Source: UQRS01 sp050946935
Lineage (GTDB): Bacteria; Bacillota; Clostridia; Oscillospirales; Acutalibacteraceae
Length of the DNA: 64,000 nucleotides
Direction: 5' to 3'
Assembly: GCA_050946935.1 (NCBI GenBank)
Contig: JBMNVR010000010.1
Span: 15,491-79,490, forward strand
This document shows, in pieces, positions 42,822 through 51,275 of the stretch. The position numbers and the translations under genes were made by a program. The notes under the pieces were generated by a model. It saw only the letters and a program-made list of their open reading frames with translations, did not search any database and was not told the DNA's origin. Position 1 is the first letter of the stretch, and every line of letters starts with the position of its first letter.

Positions 42822-42833
42822 GAGTGGGAATAA
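42822..42833 (+). repeat. attR core of the guaA-integrated element
   Basis: GAGTGGGAATAA, an exact copy of 38663-38674. Sequence beyond it is likely the original guaA downstream region. Confidence 0.8.
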
Positions 42834-42847
42834 TTGCAATGGGTTAG

Positions 42848-42893
42848 CAAGTGCCCGGAAGTCTTGGTTTATCCAGGCTTCCGGGCACTTCTT
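42848..42893 (+). terminator. Displaced guaA terminator outside attR
   Basis: AAGTGCCCGGAAG and CTTCCGGGCACTT arms, then CTTGTTT. It lies 15 bp beyond the right core, where the guaA terminator would sit without the element. It shares ATCCAGGCTTCCGG with the hairpin at 43657-43702. Confidence 0.75.
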
Positions 42894-42915
42894 GTTTCGA
42901 GAAAGAAGGAAAGCA

Positions 42916-43422
42916 ATGAGAAATGATGTCTTTTTAAACAAAATTAATGAAATTCGAAGAGCTTTGGATTTAGAGTTATATAATTGTGCATTATCTTTAG
43001 CATTAACGCTTCCCGATATTTGCGGAAAAGTTGAATCTCCTACTGAAAGTTCGAACAAACGATACAAATTGTGGTTTGATAAATATGCAAAGCATCTATT
43101 CACATCGCCTACTACCAAATTGCCTGAAAATGTTACAATAGACTATATAATTTTTACTGCTGAAGAATGTTGGGCGTTGAGATGTGCCTTATTACACGCT
43201 GGTAATTATGATGTGAAAAAAACAACACTTTCAAAAATTGATCTCCATGCTCACAAAAAAGGAAAAGATAATTATAGCCATATTTTACGGGACTCACATT
43301 ATGCAGATTTTGATGTGATATTTATTTGTGAAAAACTTTGTAATGCTGCAGAGCAGTACTATATGGAAAGTAATAATAAAACGAATTTTTCAAATGATGA
43401 AATACGAATTGACACTTGGTAA
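42916..43422 (+). CDS. Hypothetical protein
   Basis: A 168-residue soluble protein that I do not recognise. It starts MRNDVFLNKINEIRRALDLE, contains LYNCALSLALTLPDICGKVE and EECWALRCALLHAGNYDVKK, and is mainly helical and AT-rich like mobile DNA. It stands alone between two related hairpin terminators just outside the right attachment site. It may be cargo from an earlier element that used the same site. AGAAGGAAAGC precedes the ATG. Confidence 0.6.
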   Translation: MRNDVFLNKINEIRRALDLELYNCALSLALTLPDICGKVESPTESSNKRYKLWFDKYAKHLFTSPTTKLPENVTIDYIIFTAEECWALRCALLHAGNYDVKKTTLSKIDLHAHKKGKDNYSHILRDSHYADFDVIFICEKLCNAAEQYYMESNNKTNFSNDEIRIDTW

Positions 43423-43951
43423 ACAAATCCAGACGATACTATTCCGCAGACGCTTTTGCAACACTTTTTGCAACATGAGCGAGGATAACCTATGAAACGC
43501 AGAGAAAAACGGCTTGAAAAACAAGCTAAAACGGCTTAATATAGAGCATATATAACCCATATGATAATAATGGGGAACTTTCTTCTTGTCTGCTGCACTC
43601 CTCGCCGAAAGCCATTTTTTGCCATCGGCAGAGCCGGTGATTAACTTTGGTCAACCAACAAAAGCGCCGGAAGCTCTGAAGAATCCAGGCTTCCGGCGCT
43701 TTCCTCTCTATATAACAAACGTTTTTTCCTCTATTACAGCAACGGTAAACTTTTGCCAGCATTCGAAAATGAGAATTTTGTGCTAAACCTTTTGCTGCTG
43801 AAAAAATCCGGTTCACGCACAGTGCGGCGCGTTTTGATTATACATCTGTCTCTTCCAAATACCGGAAAAACGGTTTCAAAATGTAACGGTTTGTAAGCAA
43901 ACCGTAATCCAACTGTAATCGCGCTGAAACGACTTCCCCGGCAAAACTGTA
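43423..43951. other. Gene-poor stretch with one hairpin
   Basis: No convincing gene. Near 43450-43490 a frame reads TIPQTLLQHFLQHERG to a stop, which could be a decayed fragment, and a short direct repeat TTTTGCAACA occurs in it. The only other structure I see is the hairpin at 43657-43702. Confidence 0.4.
43657..43702. terminator. Hairpin similar to the guaA terminator
   Basis: AAAGCGCCGGAAG and CTTCCGGCGCTTT arms. It shares ATCCAGGCTTCCGG with 42848-42893, so both probably derive from one ancestral structure. Confidence 0.65.
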
Positions 43952-43991
43952 TATAATAAGAATACAGATTTTGAAAGGGAGAGGGCAAACC

Positions 43992-44684
43992 ATGAAACGA
44001 ACGGTTCTGGTCGTCACGGCAACGCTGGTGTTTGTTGCGCTTACCTTCACCGCGCTTGGCGGCATCTCGGCAACCGAAAGCACGGAACCGACGCTGAACG
44101 CCACCTCCTCCGCGCCGGAGGCGGCTAAGCTGGCCGCCGTGCTGAATGAAACGGACACCGCCCTTTACGCCCGGCTGTCCCAGTTGGTTCAACTCAACCG
44201 CGTATTTGACGATTGCTTTGATTCCGACACGGTTCTGGTGGATGAAGCCTCCGTCATCCTGCTCGACTCGGCCGAGACGCTCGAAAACGGCGACCGCGTC
44301 ATCAAGCAGTCCTATATCATTTCCTTTATTTACGACCTGTATGGCAAAGTGATCGACCCCCTCTCTTTACCGTCCGTATACACCGCTGGCGCGCCGGCGG
44401 GATATTTCCACATCATTCCGCGCGGCTATGACGAGATGGAGAGCGAGATTATCTCGCTGTCGGTTGGACAGGATGGTCAGATCACCGCCGCCGTCAAACT
44501 GACCGTCCGCTCCCATTGGGGAGAGGCGTCTGAGGCACAGGCGACCTTCACTTTCGTGCAGAACACCAAATCGGCTTTCGGATACAATTTGCTGAAAGCG
44601 GAGGTTACGGCGCCCGAAGCACAAACACCGTCCACACAGCCTGATCTTGCCGCAGATCTCGCCGGACCGGCGCTGTCCTATTGA
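43992..44684 (+). CDS. Secreted or membrane-anchored hypothetical protein
   Basis: A 230-residue protein with an N-terminal membrane helix or signal peptide (MKRTVLVVTATLVFVALTFT), then a soluble region starting around residue 35. Segments such as RVIKQSYIISFIYDLYGKVI and YFHIIPRGYDEMESEIISLS suggest a beta-rich extracellular domain. There is no family I can name. Host-like GC content. GAAAGGGAGAGGGC precedes ATG 43992 and a terminator follows. Confidence 0.75.
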   Translation: MKRTVLVVTATLVFVALTFTALGGISATESTEPTLNATSSAPEAAKLAAVLNETDTALYARLSQLVQLNRVFDDCFDSDTVLVDEASVILLDSAETLENGDRVIKQSYIISFIYDLYGKVIDPLSLPSVYTAGAPAGYFHIIPRGYDEMESEIISLSVGQDGQITAAVKLTVRSHWGEASEAQATFTFVQNTKSAFGYNLLKAEVTAPEAQTPSTQPDLAADLAGPALSY

Positions 44685-44747
44685 GCAGAGGGCGGCCGCC
44701 GCACACAGAAGCAATCTATCCTGTTTCACCGAAAAAACGCGCCTCTT

Positions 44748-44782
44748 ACAGCCAGCGTCTTCTGACGCTGGCTTTTTTGATT
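44748..44782 (+). terminator. Terminator of the secreted protein gene
   Basis: AGCCAGCGTC/GACGCTGGCT arms with loop TTCT, then TTTTT. Confidence 0.85.
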
Positions 44783-44885
44783 CAGGCCAACCTGGGCCGG
44801 AGGTGCGATGCACCGCTTCGCACCGGCTGGCAGGCTGTTTTTTGCAGTGTCCCTATCCCAAAAGCGGCCACACTACCGCAGCCGG

Positions 44886-44940
44886 CGAAAAAACCGCGGA
44901 CTTTCCTTTTTCCAGAAAAGCCCGCGGTTTTGTTCGGTCC
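44886..44940 (-). terminator. Terminator of the dehydratase/activase operon
   Basis: AAACCGCGG and CCGCGGTTT arms around about 30 bases, immediately downstream of the dehydratase-like gene on the minus strand. Confidence 0.65.
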
Positions 44941-44962
44941 TTTGCATTGTGGAGGCGTTTTT

Positions 44963-46294
44963 TCAGGCGCCGGTCGCCGCCTTCTCCCGCTCGGAAGAGA
45001 GAGGCTCCGTTTCCCTCTTCGCCTGCTCTTTCTCCGCCATCATGCGGGCATTGGCCAGCATCAGCTTGATGCGGTTCTCCTGATTGATGCGGGTTGCGCC
45101 AGGGTCGTAGTCGATGGCGACAATGTTGGCCTCAGGATGGCGGTTCTTGATCGCGCGGATCATCCCCTTGCCGGCGATGTGGTTGGGCAAACAGCCGAAC
45201 GGCTGGGTGCAGACGATGTTGGTGATGCCGTCGTCGATCAGCTCAAGCATCTCGCCGGTCAGCAACCACCCCTCCCCCATCTTGTTCCCATAACCAAGAT
45301 ATCCGGGAATTTTTTTGTAAATTTCGGCAAATGGCTCAGGCGCACGGAACCGGGGCTTGCGCTTAATGGCCGAGATCAGCCATCGCTGCCGCTTTTCAAT
45401 GAATTTTTGGAGAATAGCACAGACCAGCCGTTTGAAAGGGTTGCCGCCATATAGCTCGACGTCGACCACACGGTTATTTGTCTTAAATATCGCGAAGTCG
45501 ATCAGGCCGGGCACGACCGGCTCGCACCCCTCAGAGAGGAGAAAATCCTCCAGATTATTATTGCCGAGTGGGGAGTATTTGATATAAATCTCCCCCACGA
45601 CGCCAACGCGGATTTTTTTCTCCCCCGTGACGGGGATGGCATCAAAATCGTCGGCAATGTCGTCCAGGTTTTTCAGAAAAGATTTCTTGGTCACACCCTT
45701 CAGATCCTTGAACTGATCGACCAGTTCGTTCACCCATTTGTCAATGGTGCGCTGGGTTGCCCCCTGTTCCAGCTCATACGGGCGGCATTGATTGGCCATC
45801 TGCACAATCATATCGCCGTACACCATGGCGTAGATCATCCGGACGAGAAATTTCAGTCCCAGCTTAAATCCGGGATTTTTGTCCAGGCCCGACAGGTTGA
45901 GTGAGATAACCGGCACATACTCCAATCCGGCTTTTTTGAGCGCCTTGCGCAGCAGGTGTATGTAGTTGGAGGCGCGGCAGCCTCCGCCGGTCTGGGTGAT
46001 AATCAGGGCGACCTTATGCGGATCGTAGCGACCGGACTCGACCGCCTCGATCAGTTGACCAATGACCAGCAGCGCCGGGTAACAGGTGTCGTTGTGGACG
46101 TATTTCAGCCCGGTATCGACGATCCCCCGATGGTTGGAGGTCAGCATGTCGCACTTGAACCCCTCCAGCTCCAGGCATTTTTTCATCATACTGAAGTGAA
46201 CCGGCAGCATCTGCGGCATCAGGATGGTGTATTCTTTTTTCATCTCCTCCGTGAAGAGGAGGCGTCCGTTTTTGTCATAGACAAGCTCTGCCAT
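44963..46294 (-). CDS. 2-hydroxyacyl-CoA dehydratase-like protein (partner of activase)
   Basis: A 443-residue protein resembling the C-terminal, HgdB-like part of large activase-related proteins: YTILMPQMLPVHFSMMKKCL, HNDTCYPALLVIGQLIEAVE, LIITQTGGGCRASNYIHLLR, VGEIYIKYSPLGNNNLEDFL, CTQPFGCLPNHIAGKGMIRA and IVAIDYDPGATRINQENRIK. The conserved Cys residues suit an Fe-S cluster. It starts at ATG 46294, immediately after and in the same frame as the TAG of the activase gene, with AAAGGAG in the end of that gene. In many Clostridia the two are one polypeptide. The reaction is unknown. Confidence 0.85.
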   Translation of the reverse strand: MAELVYDKNGRLLFTEEMKKEYTILMPQMLPVHFSMMKKCLELEGFKCDMLTSNHRGIVDTGLKYVHNDTCYPALLVIGQLIEAVESGRYDPHKVALIITQTGGGCRASNYIHLLRKALKKAGLEYVPVISLNLSGLDKNPGFKLGLKFLVRMIYAMVYGDMIVQMANQCRPYELEQGATQRTIDKWVNELVDQFKDLKGVTKKSFLKNLDDIADDFDAIPVTGEKKIRVGVVGEIYIKYSPLGNNNLEDFLLSEGCEPVVPGLIDFAIFKTNNRVVDVELYGGNPFKRLVCAILQKFIEKRQRWLISAIKRKPRFRAPEPFAEIYKKIPGYLGYGNKMGEGWLLTGEMLELIDDGITNIVCTQPFGCLPNHIAGKGMIRAIKNRHPEANIVAIDYDPGATRINQENRIKLMLANARMMAEKEQAKRETEPLSSEREKAATGA

Positions 46295-49228
46295 CTAATG
46301 ATTCTCCTTTTTCTCGCTGGCGGCCAGAAGGCTGCGTATACGAATCTTCACAGCGCCCAGATTGTAGATTTCGTCGATCTTGATCTGGGTGTACAGCTTA
46401 CCGCTGCTCTCTAAAATCTCCCGCACTTCGTCGCCGGTGATGGCGTCGATGCCGCACCCGAAGGAGACGAGCTGGATCAGCTCCATATCCGGCTGGGTAG
46501 CGACGTAGCGCGCGGCGCTGTAGAGCCGACTGTGATAGGTCCACTGGTTGAGCACATGGGTCGGGGATTTCGGCATCAGATGGGCCACCGCGTCCTCGGT
46601 CACGACGCAGAGGCCGAAGGAGGTCAGCAGGGAATTGATGCCGTGATTGATCTCCGGATCGATATGGTAGGGGCGGCCGGCCAAAACGATGATCCTGTGT
46701 CCGCCGGCCCGCGCCAACTCGATGATGCGGCGGCCCTCCTCCTCCACCGTTTTGCGGTAGAGATCATAGGCAGCGTAAGCCTTGTCGGCCGCAGCGGAGA
46801 CCTCCCCCTTAGGAATGCCGAACGCCTCCGCAAAATAGCCGGCAGCGTGCTTTTTGAAATCCTTCCTGCGGTGGAGGCCGAAATAGGGCATCAGGAATTG
46901 TTTGTCCTGCAGCCGCCCGACGTTGGCTTTCAGCAGCTCGGGATAGTACGCCACAACCGGGCAGTTGTAGTGATTGTCCCCCAGCCCTTCGTCAAAATTA
47001 TAGGGCAGACAGGGGTAAAAAATCGTGTCGACGCCCGCGTCCAGCAGCGCCTCGATATGTCCGTGCATCAGCTTGGCGGGGTAGCAAACCGTATCCGATG
47101 GAATGGTGTACTGCCCCTTGATATAAATTTTCCGGTTGGAGTCGGGAGAGAGCACCACCTCAAAATCCAGCGCGGTGAAAAAGGCATGCCAGAAGGGAAG
47201 GTTCTCATACATATTCAGCCCCATCGGAAGGCCGATTTTCCCCCGCGCGCCGGTCTTTCCCTTCCCGATCGGGGGGAGGGCGCGGAAGAGGTCGTGCTTG
47301 AAGGCATACATGTCCGGCAGGCCGGTCGACTGCTTTTTGCCCAGCCCCCGCTCGCACCGGTTGCCCGAGATAAATTTCCGGCCGCCGGAAAATTCGTTGA
47401 TGGTCAGGTTGCAGCGGTTGGTGCACTGCTTACAAACGGCCGGACGAGAGGTGTGAACAAAGCCCGCAAGCTCCTCCGGCCCGATGAGGGCGGATTTCTC
47501 CAACCCCAGTTCCTTGACGGCGAGCGCCGCGCCAAACGCGCCCATGATACCGGAGATAACCGGGCGGGTAACCTCCCTGCCCATCTCCAGCTCGAAGCTG
47601 CGCAGCACCGCGTCGTTTAAGAAGGTGCCGCCCTGCACGACGAGATGCTTACCCAGATCGTCGGCATGGCTGGCGCGGATGACCTTATAGATCGCGTTTT
47701 TGACCACGCTCATCGAAAGGCCGGCCGAAATATCCTCGACCGTGGCCCCCTCCTTTTGCGCCTGCTTGACCGAGGAGTTCATAAACACGGTACAGCGTGA
47801 GCCGAGGTCAACCGGATGCTTTGCCCGAAGCCCCAGCGCGGCGAAATCAGCGATGGTATAACCGAGAGCTTTGGCGAAGGTCTCCAAAAAAGAGCCGCAG
47901 CCGGAGGAGCAGGCCTCGTTCAGCATGATACTGTCCACCGCGCCGTTGCGGATTTTGAAACATTTCATGTCCTGCCCACCGATATCCATGATAAAATCGA
48001 CATCGGGATTGAAATGGCGGGCGGCGTTCAGATGGGCCACCGTCTCTACCAAACCGAGGTCGCAGTTGAAAGCATTTTTGATCAGATCCTCACCATAGCC
48101 GGTCACCGCTGCACCGGCGATGGTCACCCGGCCGCCGATGGTCCTGTAAATTTCCTCCAACTGAGACCGGACGACCGAGACGGGATTGCCGTTGTTGGAA
48201 GCGTAATAGCTGTACAGCAGCTCATCCTTATCCGAGAGCAGAGCCAGCTTGGTCGTGGTGGAGCCGGCGTCGATGCCGAGATATGCCTTCCCTGTATAAG
48301 AGGAAAGCTCCCGCCGCGGGGCGTCGGCCTTGGCATGGCGAGCACAAAAGGCTGCGTACTCCTCCTCCGAACTGAAGAGCGGAGAAAGGGTGACCGATTG
48401 GGTTGTGGCATCGGTCGCGCTTTCGATTTTCTCCAGCACCGTATGATAATCCGTATCCTCTGAATTGACGGCGTAGAGGGCCGCACCGTACCCGACAAAA
48501 CAGTCGCCGTTTTTGGGGAAAACGGCGTGTTCGTCATCCAGCTTCAGCGTCTTTTTAAACCGGTCGCGCAGGCCGGCCAAAAAGAACAGCGGCCCACCGA
48601 GAAAGATAACCTTGCCCTCGATCTTCCGCCCCTGGGCGAGGCCGGCGACCGTCTGATCGACGACCGCCTGCAGGATCGAGGCCGAAATATCCTCCTTCTT
48701 GGCGCCCTGGTTGAGCAGGGGTTGGATATCAGTCTTTGCAAACACGCCGCAGCGGGAGGCGATTGAATAAATCTTCTCATGCCGCAGGGAGAGGCGGTCA
48801 AGCTCCTCCACCGTAATGCCGAGCAGGGTGGCCATCTGGTCGATAAAGGCGCCGGTGCCGCCGGCGCAGGAGCCGTTCATCCGCTCCTCCAGGCCGCCCT
48901 TGAAAAAGATAATTTTGGCGTCCTCTCCCCCAAGCTCAACCACGGCGTCAGCATCGGGATAGTCCCGTTCGACCGCGCCGGCGCAGGCGAACACCTCCTG
49001 CACAAAGTCGATGCCGGCCGCCTTGGCCACGCCGAGGCCGGCTGAGCCGGTTATGGCGACGCGGATCGGCTCCCCCTCCAGCACGGAGGAAGCGGCGCGA
49101 AGCATCTCTGCTGTTTTCTCCCGCACTTTGGAGTAGTGACGGTCATAGGATTTGTATACAATATTTTTCCGGTCGTCCAAAACGACGACCTTGACCGTGG
49201 TGGAACCCACGTCGATACCAACGAACAT
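46295..49228 (-). CDS. Acyl-CoA dehydratase activase, two ATPase domains plus DUF2229
   Basis: A 977-residue protein. Two BadF/BcrA-type ASKHA ATPase domains (GIDVGSTTVKVVVLDD at about 4-19 and GIDAGSTTTKLALLSD at about 325-340), each with its Cys-bearing cluster loop (GSCAGGTGAFIDQMA; NEACSSGCGSFLETFA). A DUF2229/HgdB-like C-terminal region follows (KIGLPMGLNMYENLPFWHAF; SDTVCYPAKLMHGHIEALLD). Such activators use ATP to drive a low-potential electron into a dehydratase Fe-S cluster. The native substrate of this uncharacterised branch is unknown. ATG 49228 follows CGGAGTTAACACAT. Confidence 0.9.
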   Translation of the reverse strand: MFVGIDVGSTTVKVVVLDDRKNIVYKSYDRHYSKVREKTAEMLRAASSVLEGEPIRVAITGSAGLGVAKAAGIDFVQEVFACAGAVERDYPDADAVVELGGEDAKIIFFKGGLEERMNGSCAGGTGAFIDQMATLLGITVEELDRLSLRHEKIYSIASRCGVFAKTDIQPLLNQGAKKEDISASILQAVVDQTVAGLAQGRKIEGKVIFLGGPLFFLAGLRDRFKKTLKLDDEHAVFPKNGDCFVGYGAALYAVNSEDTDYHTVLEKIESATDATTQSVTLSPLFSSEEEYAAFCARHAKADAPRRELSSYTGKAYLGIDAGSTTTKLALLSDKDELLYSYYASNNGNPVSVVRSQLEEIYRTIGGRVTIAGAAVTGYGEDLIKNAFNCDLGLVETVAHLNAARHFNPDVDFIMDIGGQDMKCFKIRNGAVDSIMLNEACSSGCGSFLETFAKALGYTIADFAALGLRAKHPVDLGSRCTVFMNSSVKQAQKEGATVEDISAGLSMSVVKNAIYKVIRASHADDLGKHLVVQGGTFLNDAVLRSFELEMGREVTRPVISGIMGAFGAALAVKELGLEKSALIGPEELAGFVHTSRPAVCKQCTNRCNLTINEFSGGRKFISGNRCERGLGKKQSTGLPDMYAFKHDLFRALPPIGKGKTGARGKIGLPMGLNMYENLPFWHAFFTALDFEVVLSPDSNRKIYIKGQYTIPSDTVCYPAKLMHGHIEALLDAGVDTIFYPCLPYNFDEGLGDNHYNCPVVAYYPELLKANVGRLQDKQFLMPYFGLHRRKDFKKHAAGYFAEAFGIPKGEVSAAADKAYAAYDLYRKTVEEEGRRIIELARAGGHRIIVLAGRPYHIDPEINHGINSLLTSFGLCVVTEDAVAHLMPKSPTHVLNQWTYHSRLYSAARYVATQPDMELIQLVSFGCGIDAITGDEVREILESSGKLYTQIKIDEIYNLGAVKIRIRSLLAASEKKENH

Positions 49229-49269
49229 ATGTGTTAACTCCGTTTCTTTTTTTGAGCGGCCGCGCGGCC

Positions 49270-50055
49270 TTATTTTTCCTGTATATGTAGCAGCGCCGCC
49301 GCGTTTTTCCAGAGGATTCTCTCCTCCAGTTCCCGATCGAGGCCGAGAGCACGGAAGGTTTTCAGCTCCTCCTCCTGCGTCACGACGGGATAGTCGGTGC
49401 CAAAAAGCAGACGGTCGGGCCGGTGGGAGCGGATCATCTCCACCGCCTTTTCCTCTGGCAGAAAGCCGACGGCGCTGGAGGTGTCGAAATATACGTCCCG
49501 GCCGCAGAGAAGCTCCATAGCCTCCTCCCACTCGCTGTAACCGCCGAGGTGGGCAGCTATGACCGTAAGGTTCGGAAAAGCGTCGAGCACCCGGGCGATC
49601 CGCCGCGGGCCGGAGAAATCATATCGCTTGTCCCCTGCGTGGAACAGCACCGGATACCGCCCGGCAATTTTCTCATAAACCGGAAACATGGATGGATCGT
49701 CGGCGGCGAAGGATTGCATATCCGGATGGAATTTCACCCCCGAAAAGCCGAGAGCCTCAAACCGGTCCAGCTCGGCAAGCGGATCCTCCATTTGCGGGTG
49801 CAGGCTGCCGAAGCCGAAGCTGTGCGCATCAAGCACGGAAGAAAGCCAATTGTTGATGCTCTGCACCTGCTCGGGACGGACGGCAACGGCGAGATGCACC
49901 TTGTAATCGACGCCGGCCGCCGCGCAGCACGCGTCGAGATGCGCCTTGGTTCCGCGGTCGGCATCCAGCGAAAAGCCGTAAAAATCTCCTATATACTTAA
50001 CCCCGTGGGCGGCGATTTTTTCCGGATAGATATGCGTGTGAAAATCAATAATCAT
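49270..50055 (-). CDS. Amidohydrolase family metal-dependent hydrolase
   Basis: A 261-residue TIM-barrel amidohydrolase of the PF04909 type. IIDFHTHIYP holds the HxH metal ligands near the N-terminus, with GVKFHPDMQS, LFHAGDKRYDF, TVIAAHLGGYSEWEEAM and LLFGTDYPVVTQEEEL further along (final metal Asp in GTDYP). Relatives hydrolyse or decarboxylate ring compounds. It is the first gene of a transcription unit that continues into the activase and dehydratase-like genes (41-bp gap). AAAAGGGATTTTTAC precedes ATG 50055. Confidence 0.9.
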   Translation of the reverse strand: MIIDFHTHIYPEKIAAHGVKYIGDFYGFSLDADRGTKAHLDACCAAAGVDYKVHLAVAVRPEQVQSINNWLSSVLDAHSFGFGSLHPQMEDPLAELDRFEALGFSGVKFHPDMQSFAADDPSMFPVYEKIAGRYPVLFHAGDKRYDFSGPRRIARVLDAFPNLTVIAAHLGGYSEWEEAMELLCGRDVYFDTSSAVGFLPEEKAVEMIRSHRPDRLLFGTDYPVVTQEEELKTFRALGLDRELEERILWKNAAALLHIQEK

Positions 50056-50135
50056 GTAAAAATCCCTTTTGTTTGCAGTTTCCTTCAAGCGATTCCTTTC
50101 TATACATTAAATAGAAGAGACACACTTATTAAATT

Positions 50136-50164
50136 ATTATAGATTTTCATCGGGATATTGTCAA
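50136..50164 (-). promoter_or_regulatory. Consensus promoter of the amidohydrolase-activase operon
   Basis: Minus strand TTGACA (50164-50159), 17-bp spacer, TATAAT (50141-50136). Perfect sigma-A boxes. Confidence 0.85.
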
Positions 50165-50278
50165 CGAAAAAACAGTTTATTCATATATTTTTAACACGGC
50201 AGGAAGAAAGAACCGGCTATAGCACTTCCTTACAAATCCGTCGATAAAATTTATGTGCTTTTCACTGTAAAAAAACAG

Positions 50279-50307
50279 TTGAAGAAAGTTGTAAAATGTA
50301 ATAGAAT
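50279..50307 (+). promoter_or_regulatory. Promoter of xpt
   Basis: TTGAAG (50279-50284), 17-bp spacer, TAGAAT (50302-50307). It predicts an RNA leader of about 185 bases before the xpt start codon. Confidence 0.65.
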
Positions 50308-50334
50308 ATTTCTTGGGTGTTTTTATTGTCGTCC

Positions 50335-50399
50335 CCTGCCGCTTTACGCGGCAGCCAAAACGCATGGCGGCAGGAGTATACGCCGTGCAGTTTTTTCTT
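50335..50399 (+). promoter_or_regulatory. Candidate attenuator in the xpt leader
   Basis: Hairpin 1 CTGCCGC-TTTAC-GCGGCAG (50336-50354). Terminator GCATGGCG/CGCCGTGC (50362-50388) followed by AGTTTTTT. The segment CCTGCCGC (50335-50342) can pair instead with GCGGCAGG (50367-50374), which would break both hairpin 1 and the terminator. This is the logic of a transcriptional switch. A purine riboswitch core is not present. A weaker hairpin, CCGC/GCGG with CTCTTTT, follows at 50404-50425. Confidence 0.55.
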
Positions 50400-50499
50400 A
50401 ATTCCGCTTTATTTGCGGCTCTTTTGTCATCTTGTCAGAAAACAGGTATTTTATCATACAGTAAAAACGGACAAGCCAAAAAAAGGATGGTCAAAAATT

Positions 50500-51072
50500 T
50501 TGAAACTGCTGGAAGATCGAATTCAAAAAGACGGCCGGGTGCTCCCCGGCAATATTCTCAAGGTGGACGGATTTATCAACCACCAGATGGACATCGCGCT
50601 TTTTAACGAGCTGGGACGGGAGTTTGCGCGCCGTTTCGCCGACTGCGGCATTAACAAGATCCTGACGATCGAAGCCTCCGGCATCGGCATCGCCTGCATT
50701 GCGGCGCAGTACTTCAACGCGCCGGTCGTGTTCGCCAAGAAAAACCGAAGTTCCAACATTCCCGAGCAGGTTTATACCAGCCGGGTAGAGTCTTTCACCC
50801 ACGGCCGCACCTACGACATCGTGGTATCAAAAGAGGTGCTCGGCCCCGGCGACACCGTGCTGGTAATCGACGATTTCTTGGCCATGGGCAATGCGGCGGT
50901 CGGTCTCTGCTCCCTGATCGAGGGGGCGGGTGCAAAGCTCGCCGGCGTTGGCATCGTGATTGAGAAGGGGTTCCAGCCGGGCGGCGAAAAACTTCGCGCC
51001 CAGGGCATCCGGGTCGAGTCGCTGGCCATTGTCGACGCAATGAACCCTGAGATGGGCGTTACTTTCCGCTGA
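50500..51072 (+). CDS. xpt: Xanthine phosphoribosyltransferase
   Basis: Salvages xanthine to XMP using PRPP; XMP is the substrate of GuaA encoded at 37.1 kb. It is 190 residues, the usual length. Segments: KLLEDRIQKDGRVLPGNILK, VDGFINHQMD, LTIEASGIGIACIAAQYFN, VVFAKKNRS and the PRPP loop TVLVIDDFLAMGNAA (about 124-138). The start is TTG 50500, preceded by AAAAGGATGG; the longer upstream frame has no homology character. It lies 203 bp before a BMP-type purine nucleoside transporter. Confidence 0.95.
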   Translation: MKLLEDRIQKDGRVLPGNILKVDGFINHQMDIALFNELGREFARRFADCGINKILTIEASGIGIACIAAQYFNAPVVFAKKNRSSNIPEQVYTSRVESFTHGRTYDIVVSKEVLGPGDTVLVIDDFLAMGNAAVGLCSLIEGAGAKLAGVGIVIEKGFQPGGEKLRAQGIRVESLAIVDAMNPEMGVTFR

Positions 51073-51275
51073 ACAGGAATTCCCATCTGAAACGTTTCAC
51101 CTCCACACAATCCATTCATCTGCGTTTTGTACATAAATCGGCGGGCAACCGCTGTCATTTATAAAAATCCATCCGGCAAAAGCGAACTGAAAAAAGCTGT
51201 CCCTCATCAGCATGTTGGTTATTTGCGGCGCTTTGCCGCAGAATAATAAAAGAAAACTTGGGAGGAAACAACAAA

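Larger units (their letters stand above)
38663..42833. mobile_element. 4.2-kb integrative element in the 3' end of guaA
   Basis: AT-rich DNA bounded by the 12-bp direct repeat. The integrase gene starts 80 bp inside the left end and an excisionase-like gene sits at the right end; between them are a sigma-70-like factor, a region-4-like protein and a SIMPL protein. The element brings its own terminator directly after guaA, and a separate guaA-type terminator is found just outside the right repeat (42848-42893), as expected if the host terminator was displaced. No relaxase, capsid or replication gene is visible. It may be a minimal island or a satellite dependent on a helper. Confidence 0.8.

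Noticed and set aside
38663..42833. Complete prophage at guaA
   Set aside because: No capsid, tail, terminase, lysis or replication gene fits in the 4.2 kb. Only integration and regulatory genes are present.
46292..46297. TAG at the activase/dehydratase junction read as pyrrolysine or readthrough
   Set aside because: A normal ribosome site and ATG follow directly, so ordinary restart explains it. No pylTSBCD genes are seen in the window.
50308..50499. Guanine/adenine riboswitch upstream of xpt
   Set aside because: The three-way junction core and loop-loop sequences of the purine aptamer are absent. Only the generic attenuator logic is supported.
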